Source: Ilumatobacteraceae bacterium
GTDB taxonomy: Bacteria > Actinomycetota > Acidimicrobiia > Acidimicrobiales > Ilumatobacteraceae
Assembly (NCBI GenBank): GCA_025463305.1
Contig: JAOBWK010000029.1
Span: 62,001 to 126,000, forward strand
DNA length: 64,000 bases
Direction of reading: 5' to 3'
Shown: piece after piece, positions 1 through 7,267 of the stretch
Layout: each line of letters opens with the position of its first letter
Numbering within the stretch: position 1 is the stretch's first letter
Made by a program: the position numbers and the translations under genes
The notes under the pieces: model-generated
Databases searched by the model: none
Seen by the model: the letters and a program-made list of their open reading frames with translations, nothing else
Told to the model about the DNA's origin: nothing

Positions 1-2
1 CG

Positions 3-545
3 ATGGTGGCGCTGCAGCAGGGCGACGAGATGCGCCGACGCTGCGCGATCATCGTCGCCGAGCGCCGGCGGGTCGCCCAGCTGCTGCGCCGGCGCGGGCT
101 CGGCGTGCCGGAGGCCCAGGGCAACTTCTGGTGGCTGCCGGCGGGTGGGCAGGGGGCCGAGATCGCCGTCCGCCTGGAGCAGCGCGGCGTGGTGGTGCGG
201 CCGTTCCCGACCGGCATTCGGGTCACCGTCGGGCTCCCGTCCGAGAACGACGCGTTCGTGGCCGCGCTCGATGCTGTCATCGCCGCCGAGCCGTCCGCCG
301 TCCATGGGTGGACCCTGCCGACCGGGGCGCGCTCGGTGCGCACCGCCGATCTGCTCGATCAGCTCGACGTCGAGCTGACGGCTGCGGATGGCGACGCAGC
401 GAGGCGGCTCGACCGGGTGTCCGCGCGGCTCGCCGAGCTCGGCGACGACGATTGGGACGCCATCGAGGGCGGCCACCAGCCGGCCACCGACCTCGCCGAG
501 CTGATCGCCTGGCGCCCTTCGATGGATCCGGCACCCGGCGCGTAG
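3..545 (+). CDS. Histidinol-phosphate-type aminotransferase, C-terminal part (5' end outside window)
   Basis: The reading frame is open at the left edge, so only the last ~180 residues are seen. The segment NFWWLP near residue 41, followed by RGVVVRPFPTGIRVTVG, matches the C-terminal small domain of class I/II PLP-dependent aminotransferases of the HisC group, where the last Arg of RVTVG binds the substrate carboxylate. The PLP lysine lies upstream and is not visible. An Asp/Ala-rich tail of ~80 residues follows the conserved domain and is longer than usual for HisC. HisC-like enzymes transaminate imidazole-acetol phosphate or aromatic 2-oxo acids; which one cannot be told from this fragment. 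It stops 60 bp before the next plus-strand gene. Confidence 0.6.
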   Translation: MVALQQGDEMRRRCAIIVAERRRVAQLLRRRGLGVPEAQGNFWWLPAGGQGAEIAVRLEQRGVVVRPFPTGIRVTVGLPSENDAFVAALDAVIAAEPSAVHGWTLPTGARSVRTADLLDQLDVELTAADGDAARRLDRVSARLAELGDDDWDAIEGGHQPATDLAELIAWRPSMDPAPGA

Positions 546-605
546 AGTGCGCTCTCGGTAACCGACGCCACGCACTGCGCGTGGTCCGACGATCAGGGGT
601 GTGCA

Positions 606-914
606 GTGGAGCTGAAGGCCGGCGCGAGAGTACGGAGCGCAGTGTGCGCCACGGAGGTCATCGTGGTGCGCGCATCGAGCGGCGACGTGGACCTGCAGTG
701 CGGCGGCAAGCCGATGACGGCGATGACCGAGGCGCGCGATCCCGACGCCGTGCCCGACGCCGACCTGGCCACCGGCAGCGCGATCGGCAAGCGCTATGCC
801 GACGAGGAGCTCGGCCTGGAGATCCTCGTCACCAAGGCGGGTGCCGGCACGATCAGCATCGGGCGCACGCCGATGGAGCTCAAGGAAGCGAAGCCGCTGC
901 CGTCGTCGGACTGA
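606..914 (+). CDS. Small conserved actinobacterial protein of unknown function
   Basis: 102 residues from a GTG start preceded by AGGGG about 7 nt upstream. The N-terminus (ELKAGARVRSAVC) and the segment SSGDVDLQCGGKPM look like a family I have seen in actinobacterial genomes, with two spaced cysteines, near CoA-dependent enzymes; I know no function. No signal peptide or membrane segment is visible. Its 3' end overlaps the convergent enoyl-CoA hydratase by 35 bp. Position beside acyl-CoA enzymes is the only functional hint. Confidence 0.6.
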   Translation: MELKAGARVRSAVCATEVIVVRASSGDVDLQCGGKPMTAMTEARDPDAVPDADLATGSAIGKRYADEELGLEILVTKAGAGTISIGRTPMELKEAKPLPSSD

Positions 915-1887
915 TCGAGTCGATCAGTCCCCACTCGGCCGCCGTCCTGGCGTCGATCGACGTGCCGCACAGCGCGAGCAACGCGCAGCGCTGACGTCCC
1001 AGCCGCCGCGTGATGCTGACGGTGCCGCCGCTGCCGGGGATCAGCCCGAGGCCGATCTCGGGGAGCGCGATCTCGCTGTCCGGATCGGCCACCACGCGCC
1101 GGGCGAACGCGGCGAGCTCGATGCCGGCGCCCATGCACGCGCCGTGCAGCTGGACCTCGGTGGTGCGGGCGAGGCGCGCCACGAGGCGCGCCGGCGAGCG
1201 GGTCAGCCGGGTGAGGTGTGCCGTGGCCGGATCGCCGAACGAGCCGAACTCGCCGAGGTCGCCGCCGCTGCAGAACGACGGGCCGTTGCCGCGCAGCACG
1301 ACGTGTTCGATCGAGCCGTCCGCCACCGCCAGGGCGAGCAGCTCGTGCAGGCCGTCGCGCATCGCCCGGCTGAACGCGTTGTGGCGCTCCGGCCGGTTGA
1401 GCACGATCTCGAGGGTGGTGTCGTCGCGCCAGGCCACCACGGCGGGCTCATCGGTCGGGGACGCCGGGCGGTGGGTGTTGCCGGCCCGCCAGGCCGCGAA
1501 CTCGGGGCCGCTCTGCAGCAGCGAGTACACGGCCGACTCGGCTGCGAGCGCGTGGTCGATGGGCAGCAGCGCGCTGGCGCGCAGCAGCACGGCGAGCGCT
1601 GCCGACGCGATCGGGTTGCGCTCCACGGTGGCCACGACGGCGTCGAGCATCGGGTCACCGTCGCCGAGGATCACGTCGAAGATCGATGGTGGGTCGGCGA
1701 GGTCGTCGTTGCCGCCGACCCCGATCACGACGACGGGCAGCGAGCCGATGTCGGGGACCCGGCCCAGCGCGGCGCGATCGTCGATGTGCACCACGACCGT
1801 GCTCAGCCCGGAGGCGATGGCGTCGTCGGCGAACGGGGAGCGGGCGAGCTCGAGCAGCTCGCTGGAGGAGAACGATGCGATCCCGAT
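880..1887 (-). CDS. Enoyl-CoA hydratase/isomerase family protein (apparent ATC start)
   Basis: Crotonase-fold protein acting on acyl-CoA thioesters. The oxyanion-hole segment CSGGDLGEF and the second hallmark GACMGAGIELAAFA followed by PEIGLGLIPGSGGT are both present, so it should be catalytically competent. The first GTG in frame is at 1794, but clearly protein-like sequence (ASFSSSELLELARSPFADDA) continues upstream to an in-frame TAG at 1897-1899 without ATG, GTG or TTG. That TAG belongs to a TAGTCT box followed after 6 nt by ATC (1887-1885), the spacing of leaderless promoters elsewhere in the window, so I place the start there (335 aa). If 1794 is used the protein has 304 aa. Divergent from the CoA-transferase gene, probably for the same acyl-CoA pathway. 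Confidence 0.8.
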   Translation of the reverse strand: MGIASFSSSELLELARSPFADDAIASGLSTVVVHIDDRAALGRVPDIGSLPVVVIGVGGNDDLADPPSIFDVILGDGDPMLDAVVATVERNPIASAALAVLLRASALLPIDHALAAESAVYSLLQSGPEFAAWRAGNTHRPASPTDEPAVVAWRDDTTLEIVLNRPERHNAFSRAMRDGLHELLALAVADGSIEHVVLRGNGPSFCSGGDLGEFGSFGDPATAHLTRLTRSPARLVARLARTTEVQLHGACMGAGIELAAFARRVVADPDSEIALPEIGLGLIPGSGGTVSITRRLGRQRCALLALCGTSIDARTAAEWGLIDSISPTTAAASLP

Positions 1888-1962
1888 CGGCCCAGACTAC
1901 GCGGACGGGTCGTCGCGACCGGAGGCCGTGTGACGCACCCGCCAGGTGCCGACGGCCTCCAC

Positions 1963-1968
1963 TACCGT
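1963..1968 (+). promoter_or_regulatory. -10 box of a leaderless promoter for the CoA-transferase gene
   Basis: TACCGT is followed by exactly six bases and then GTG at 1975. This is the TANNNT-N6-start layout typical of actinobacterial leaderless mRNAs, and it decides the start of the downstream gene over the alternative GTG at 1930. No recognisable -35 box. Confidence 0.5.
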
Positions 1969-1974
1969 TGCACG

Positions 1975-3243
1975 GTGCACGCCGCCGAGGAGGAACGTGA
2001 GGTCGCGCACTGGTCACTGGTGTGGGCCGAGTCGGGCGCCGGCGGGCTGTCCGGCCGCGCGGAGGGACCGCCGCTCGACGTGCCGGTGTCGCTCGTGCGC
2101 TGCGCGTCCGAGGCCGCGGCCTCGATCCGAGGGTTGTCGGCTCGGCTCGGTCGCGAGGTCCTGCTCGACGGTCCGGCGTTGTTCGGCGAGCGCGCCGCGC
2201 TGGCTGGGCTGACGCGTGGTGGCGACGTGAGCTGTGGCGGCGCAACGCGGCTGCTCCGTACGGCAGATGGCTGGCTCGCGGCGTCGCTGGCGCGGGAGGC
2301 CGACGTCGAGAGCATCCCGGCGTGGCTGCAGTCCGACATCGACATCAGGGCGGATCGCGATGACGTGTGGACGGCCGTCGCCGATGTCGTCGGGAGGCGG
2401 GCCGTCGCGGACCTCGTCGCGCAGGCGGCGCTGCTCGGGATGCCGGTGTCGCGGCTGGGCGAGGTCGGTCCGCCGTCGGCCCCCGTGACGAGCCGGCGAT
2501 CGGCCGGCGACGCCGATGTCCGCCCGCTCAGCGATCTCGTCGCGGTCGATCTGTCGTCGTTGTGGGCCGGTCCGCTGTGCGCGAACGTGCTCGGGCTCGC
2601 CGGGGCGCGGGTCGTCAAGGTGGAGAGCGAGCACCGGCCTGATGGTGCCCGAGCGGGTGAGCCGCGCTTCTTCGACCTCCTCCACGCCGGGCACGAGAGC
2701 GTGTGCCTCGACCTCCGCTCGAAGGCGGGTCGGGGGACGTTGCAGCGACTCGTGCAGGGCGCCGACGTCGTGATCGAGGCGTCCCGACCTCGGGCGCTCG
2801 CCCAGCTCGGCGTGAACGCCGACGACCGCAACGGGCCGCGCATCTGGTTGTCGATCACGTCGCACGGTGTCGACGGTGCGGCCGCCGACCGGGTCGGCTT
2901 CGGCGACGATGCGGCCGTCGCCGGCGGGCTCGTGACGCGTGACGCCGACGGGCCGTGCTTCCTCGCCGACGCCGTCGCCGACCCGCTGACGGGCCTCGTC
3001 GCCGCCGGGGCCGTGCTCACCGCGTTGGCGTCCGGCGGTCGCTGGCGCCTCGATGCGGCGCTCGCCCGATCGGCTGCGTGCGTCGCATCCGGACCACGCA
3101 GCCGGCTCGACGGGCTGGCGCTCGCACCACCGCGCGCCCGGGTCACCGGCGGGAGCGCTCCGGCGCTCGGAGCCCACACCGACGAGATCCTGCGTGAGCG
3201 AGATCGCGTTCGCACGCGAGATCCCTCGCCCAAACCCCGGTGA
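1975..3243 (+). CDS. CoA-transferase family III (CaiB/BaiF) with apparently permuted halves
   Basis: 422 residues. The hallmark N-terminal motif of CaiB/BaiF enzymes (LVAVDLSSLWAGPLCANVLGLAGARVVKVES) is found only at about residue 190. It is followed by FFDLLHAGHESVCLDLRS, the CoA-binding region. The first ~180 residues (SGRAEGPP, then GGATRLLRTADGWLA) resemble the C-terminal half of the family. So the order looks circularly permuted, or two half-domains were fused. The usual catalytic Asp region may correspond to GFGDDAA near residue 310. It would move CoA between carboxylic acids. Start chosen from a leaderless promoter; GTG 1930 adds 15 residues. Its 3' end converges on fabH with a 36-bp gap. 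Confidence 0.72.
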   Translation: MHAAEEEREVAHWSLVWAESGAGGLSGRAEGPPLDVPVSLVRCASEAAASIRGLSARLGREVLLDGPALFGERAALAGLTRGGDVSCGGATRLLRTADGWLAASLAREADVESIPAWLQSDIDIRADRDDVWTAVADVVGRRAVADLVAQAALLGMPVSRLGEVGPPSAPVTSRRSAGDADVRPLSDLVAVDLSSLWAGPLCANVLGLAGARVVKVESEHRPDGARAGEPRFFDLLHAGHESVCLDLRSKAGRGTLQRLVQGADVVIEASRPRALAQLGVNADDRNGPRIWLSITSHGVDGAAADRVGFGDDAAVAGGLVTRDADGPCFLADAVADPLTGLVAAGAVLTALASGGRWRLDAALARSAACVASGPRSRLDGLALAPPRARVTGGSAPALGAHTDEILRERDRVRTRDPSPKPR

Positions 3244-3279
3244 AGCTCGGCCACGGCCGACGTCACCGCGTCCGCCGCA

Positions 3280-4251
3280 TCACCAGCGGAGCAGGTTGGC
3301 TCCCCACGTCATCCCGCCGCCGAGCGCCTCGAACAGCAGCAGATCGCCGCGCCCGATGCGACCGTCGTCGACGGCCGCGCACAGTGCGAGCGGGATCGAT
3401 GCCGCCGAGGTGTTCGCGTGCCGGTCGACCGTGACGATCACCCGCGTCGGATCGACGCCGATCTTGCCAGCGACGCTGTCGATGATCCGCGCGTTGGCCT
3501 GATGCGGCACCACCCAGTCGATGTCAGCAGCGGTCAGCCCACCGCGGCCCAGCACCTCGCCGACGACCTCGCTCAGCTTGGTCACCGCGTGCCGGTACAC
3601 CTCCTTGCCGTGCATCCGCAACAGCCCGGTGGTGCCCGTCGACGACGGACCACCGTCGACGTAGAGCAGGTCGTGCAACCGGCCGTCGGAGTGCAGCGTG
3701 CTGGCCAGCACGCCGCGGTCGGACGTCGTACCGGTGCCCTCCTCGGCACGGAGCACCACGGCACCGGCACCGTCGCCGAACAGCACACACGAGGCGCGAT
3801 CCGTCCAGTCGAGGATGCGCGAGAACGTTTCCGCTCCGATCACGAGGGCCGTGGTGCCGAGGCCGTTCTTGAGCATCGAGTCGGCGACCGACAACGCGTA
3901 GACGAAGCCGGAGCAGACAGCCTGCACGTCGAACGCCGCGCCGGTCGTCATGCCGAGCTTGGCCTGCACCGTGGTGGCCGTGGCGGGGAAGGTCTCGTCC
4001 GGTGTCGACGTCGCCACGATCACGAGATCGACGTCGCTCGCGCCGATGCCGGCGTGGACGAGAGCCCGTTGCGCCGCGGCCGTGCCGAGGTCGGAGGTCA
4101 GTTCGCCGTCGGCTGCGATGTGGCGCTGACGGATGCCGGTGCGCTGCACGATCCACTCGTCGGAGGTGTCGACGACGGACGACAACGCGTCGTTGAGCAC
4201 CACGCGCTCGGGCACGTACGCGCCGCAGCCGAGGGCGACGGAGCGGATCAT
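3280..4251 (-). CDS. fabH: 3-oxoacyl-ACP synthase III
   Basis: 323 residues, the full family length. It condenses acyl-CoA primers with malonyl-ACP to start fatty acid synthesis in the cytoplasm. The catalytic triad is intact: Cys113 in AVCSGF, His250 in PHQAN and Asn280 in HANTSAAS. The C-terminal GGGMTWGA loop is also typical. Start ATG gives the canonical thiolase-fold beginning ([17 protein letters not shown]). Single gene, convergent with the CoA-transferase gene, and divergent from the binding-protein gene at 4438. No other fatty acid synthase genes are adjacent. Confidence 0.93.
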   Translation of the reverse strand: MIRSVALGCGAYVPERVVLNDALSSVVDTSDEWIVQRTGIRQRHIAADGELTSDLGTAAAQRALVHAGIGASDVDLVIVATSTPDETFPATATTVQAKLGMTTGAAFDVQAVCSGFVYALSVADSMLKNGLGTTALVIGAETFSRILDWTDRASCVLFGDGAGAVVLRAEEGTGTTSDRGVLASTLHSDGRLHDLLYVDGGPSSTGTTGLLRMHGKEVYRHAVTKLSEVVGEVLGRGGLTAADIDWVVPHQANARIIDSVAGKIGVDPTRVIVTVDRHANTSAASIPLALCAAVDDGRIGRGDLLLFEALGGGMTWGANLLRW

Positions 4252-4437
4252 CCGCGCCGTCCAGCGCGGTGTACCCGGATGTCTCGCACGGGGTCAGGGT
4301 AGGCGCCTTCGTGCGCCGGGGGAAGTTACCCGTCAGTACCCCCACGGTCGCGAGGCCGGCTCCGACGCGGTCGGGAACGGCTCGATAGCGTCGCCTGAAA
4401 GCAGTTCGGTTCGACCCACGACAGCGACGGAGCACGA

Positions 4438-5826
4438 ATGTCCGCGGCCCGCAGGCGACGATGGCAACCAGTGGTCACCGCGAGGGTGTCCGCGGTCGTC
4501 GTCGCGTGCCTGCTGCTCGCCGACTGCGGCACCCGGCTCGATCACAGCGCCTTCACGGAGGCGCCGGCCGGCGCGCCCGCGGCCGCAGCGACACCGTCGT
4601 CCGCGACCGGCGGACCCGCGTCCGATCCGGGCATCAGCGCCTCGACGATCACGCTCGGGCTCGTCGTCAGCAAGACCAGCCCGCTCGGGGCCGAGACGTT
4701 CAGCGGTCCGATGTACGGAGCCCAGGCCTACGTCGCCGACCTGAACGCTCACGGCGGCATCGCCGGCCGGCAGGTGAAGCTCATCGTGTGCGACGACGGG
4801 GCCACCGGCGCCGGCAACACCCGGTGCGTCCACCAGTTGATCGACGATGACAAGGTGTTCGCGTTCGTCGGCAACGCGATCTACGACTACGCGGGCGCGT
4901 CGTACGTGGACCAGCAGGGCGTGCCCGACGTGGCCGGTCAGCCCATCGGCAACAGCTACGACCAGTACGGCCACCTCTGGTCCATCTACGGAACGCAGTC
5001 ACCGCGCGACGGCACCGTCGGCTGGAACGGTCAGCTGTCCGGCGGTACCGAGGTGTACCGCTACTTCGCGAAGACGCTCGGCGCCAAGACGGCAGCGGTC
5101 GTGTCGTACAACCAGGCCGACTCGCAGCGGTTCGCCGACCTCACCGCCAAGGCGCTCGGCGTCGAGGGCTACGACGTGGTGCGCGAGCAGCTCGACTTCG
5201 CCGTGCCGAACTGGGACGCCGCGGCCATCGACATGAAGTCGCGAGGCGTCGACATCGTGTTCGACGCCCTCGACTCGGCCGGCAACGTCAGCCTCTGCAA
5301 GGCGATGGACGCCGCGCACCTCACCGTGAAGGCCAAGGTCGTGACGGTGCAGTCGTGGACCGAGCTCGTCCGCTCGGACTACAAGGCTTCGCCGACGTGC
5401 CGCAACGAGCTGTACGCCACGGCGACGACGCGCAACTACATGGACACGTCGAACCCCGCCGTCGCCGAGTTCCGCGCCGACATGAAGACCACGTTCCCGA
5501 CGCGGGAGGACAAGCTCTCGATGTGGGAGCTCGAGGGCTGGGCCGGCGCCCGCTGGTTCGCCGACGCCATGACATCGTGCGGCGACGGCATCACCCGCTC
5601 GTGCGTGGAGGACTACCTCCGCCGGCCCGACGGCTACGACGGGCACGGCGTGTTCGTCACACGTTCGTTCGTCGTGACGCCTCAGCTGCCGACGACGCTG
5701 CACGACTGCCTGTTCGTGGCGCACTGGTCCGATGACGCGTACGACGGCGCCGGTGGCTGGCAGAGCTCCACACCCGACGGGAACGACGTGTGCTACGACG
5801 TGCCGAGCGTCGCCTACACGCCCTGA
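4438..5826 (+). CDS. Branched-chain amino-acid/amide-type ABC transporter substrate-binding lipoprotein
   Basis: 462 residues. An Arg-rich N-terminus and hydrophobic segment end in LLLADC, a lipobox whose Cys would be lipidated and anchored on the outside of the membrane. The mature part has the type I periplasmic-binding fold of the LivJ/Peripla_BP_6 group: SASTITLGLVVSKTSPLG, then GGIAGRQVKLIVCDDGA, and VEGYDVVREQLDF with DAAAIDMKSRGVDIV in the second lobe. Substrate cannot be read from sequence. GGAGC lies 7 nt before the ATG. It is transcribed towards the three transporter genes on the other strand, and its last 13 bp overlap livF, an unusual arrangement for a Liv system. Confidence 0.85.
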   Translation: MSAARRRRWQPVVTARVSAVVVACLLLADCGTRLDHSAFTEAPAGAPAAAATPSSATGGPASDPGISASTITLGLVVSKTSPLGAETFSGPMYGAQAYVADLNAHGGIAGRQVKLIVCDDGATGAGNTRCVHQLIDDDKVFAFVGNAIYDYAGASYVDQQGVPDVAGQPIGNSYDQYGHLWSIYGTQSPRDGTVGWNGQLSGGTEVYRYFAKTLGAKTAAVVSYNQADSQRFADLTAKALGVEGYDVVREQLDFAVPNWDAAAIDMKSRGVDIVFDALDSAGNVSLCKAMDAAHLTVKAKVVTVQSWTELVRSDYKASPTCRNELYATATTRNYMDTSNPAVAEFRADMKTTFPTREDKLSMWELEGWAGARWFADAMTSCGDGITRSCVEDYLRRPDGYDGHGVFVTRSFVVTPQLPTTLHDCLFVAHWSDDAYDGAGGWQSSTPDGNDVCYDVPSVAYTP

Positions 5827-6512
5827 GCCGCCTCGGCGAGTGCCATCGGCAGCCGTCCGTCGGCCACTTCGCTGCCCTCGCCCGCCCACGCGAGTCGACC
5901 GCGTGACAGCACGTACACGAGATCGGCGCGGCGGAGGATGTCGGGCAGGTACTGATCGACCACCACGATCGTGCGTTCGGCGTCGACGAGGTCGTCGAGC
6001 ATCCCGTACACGCGGTCGACCATCGCGGGTGACAGGCCGCGCGTGATCTCGTCGACGAGCACGGCCCGGCCCGGATGCAGCAGCAGACGGGCCAGTGCGA
6101 GCATCTGCCGCTCGCCGCCCGACAGCGTCCCGGCGCGCTGGGCGCCCTTGCCGCGCAGGGCAGGGATCAGCTCGATGATCTCCGCGTGCGGTGCGCCCTC
6201 GGCGAACAGCTCGATGTTCTCGTCCACCGTCAGCTCAGCGAACACGTTCGGCTCGTCGGGGATGACGGTGATGCCGGCGGCCACCCGCTCGTGGGCCGCG
6301 AGGTCGTTGATGTCGTCGCCGTGCCACCGGACCCGGCCGGTGGTGGGTGCGACGGATCCGCCGATCACGCGCAGCAGGCTGGTCTTGCCGGCGCCGTTGT
6401 GGCCCAGCAGCGCGACCGTGCAGCCGATGGGGAAACGAAGGGTCAGGTCGTGGATGGCCTCCACCGCGCCGTACCCAGCGGACACACCGTCGACGTCGAG
6501 GCCACCCGTCAT
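5814..6512 (-). CDS. livF: LivF-type ABC transporter ATP-binding protein
   Basis: 232 residues, normal for LivF. Walker A GHNGAGKTS, signature LSGGERQ, Walker B AVLVDEI and the switch region VDQYLP are present, though the usual His of the switch (typically HD/EH) is replaced by Gln in VVDQY. The Walker B motif ends DEI rather than DEP. It is the ATPase partner of the fused permease in uptake of amino acids or amides. The ATG overlaps the stop of the upstream livG (ATGA), indicating translational coupling in the order livHM-livG-livF. Confidence 0.88.
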   Translation of the reverse strand: MTGGLDVDGVSAGYGAVEAIHDLTLRFPIGCTVALLGHNGAGKTSLLRVIGGSVAPTTGRVRWHGDDINDLAAHERVAAGITVIPDEPNVFAELTVDENIELFAEGAPHAEIIELIPALRGKGAQRAGTLSGGERQMLALARLLLHPGRAVLVDEITRGLSPAMVDRVYGMLDDLVDAERTIVVVDQYLPDILRRADLVYVLSRGRLAWAGEGSEVADGRLPMALAEAAQGV

Positions 6513-7267
6513 CGCACGCGCCCCGTCAGCAGCGTCTGCACATCCTCTCGGTCGAGCACGGAGGCGGCCGGCCCGTGCACCACCGTCCGCCCTGCGGAGA
6601 GGACGTGGATCGAGTCGGCCACGGAGCGCACCAGGCCGAGGTCGTGCTCCACCATGAGGATCGCCATCCCGCTCCTCGCGAGGCGCAGAACGATGTCGTG
6701 GAACGCGTCGGTCTCCCGATCGTCGAGGCCGCTGGCCGGCTCGTCGAGCAACAGCGTGTCCGGTTGGGTGCACAGCGCCCGGGCGAGCTCGACGAGGCGC
6801 ATCGTGCCCGATGGCAGGTTGCCGGCACGGACGTCGGCCGTGCCGGCGAGGCCGAGCGCGGCGAGGTGCGCATGGACGATGCGGTCGATGCCGGGCGTGC
6901 CGCGGTCGGGCAGACCCAGGAGGCCGCCGAGGATGCTCCGCCGGGTGCGGTTCTCCGCGGCGATCCGCAGGTTGTCGGCCACGGTCAACGTCGGGAACAC
7001 CGACGTGCGCTGGAACGTGCGTGCCACTCCGTGACGTGATCGTCGGTCGGAGGACCATCGGGTCACGTCGACGCCGAGGTGCCGGACGGTGCCGGCGTCA
7101 GCGGGTCCGGCTCCGGAGATGCAATCGAACAGCGTGGTCTTCCCAGCGCCGTTGGGGCCGAGCACCACGGTGACCTGTCCGGCCTCGACGCTGATCGAGA
7201 CATCGTCGAGGATCGCCGTCGCGCCGATGCGCTTGGTGATGCCGTTCGCCTCGAGGTTCGCGGTCAC
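6509..7267 (-). CDS. livG: LivG-type ABC transporter ATP-binding protein
   Basis: 252 residues, GTG start overlapping the stop of the permease gene by four bases (GTGA). Walker A GPNGAGKTT, Q-loop in FQRTSVFPTLTVADNL typical of LivG, Walker B LLLDEPASGLDD and switch His in VEHDLGLVRSVAD. The signature motif is LPSGTMRL instead of LSGGQ, with Ser-Gly retained, which is common among LivG proteins. The C-terminus is slightly shorter than average. Couples ATP hydrolysis to import with LivF. Confidence 0.9.
   Translation of the reverse strand: MTANLEANGITKRIGATAILDDVSISVEAGQVTVVLGPNGAGKTTLFDCISGAGPADAGTVRHLGVDVTRWSSDRRSRHGVARTFQRTSVFPTLTVADNLRIAAENRTRRSILGGLLGLPDRGTPGIDRIVHAHLAALGLAGTADVRAGNLPSGTMRLVELARALCTQPDTLLLDEPASGLDDRETDAFHDIVLRLARSGMAILMVEHDLGLVRSVADSIHVLSAGRTVVHGPAASVLDREDVQTLLTGRVR

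Noticed and set aside
796..1974. Long plus-strand frame running into the CoA-transferase gene
   Set aside because: It lies antisense to the enoyl-CoA hydratase and has Arg/Ala/Gly-rich content without family motifs. The real gene begins near 1975.
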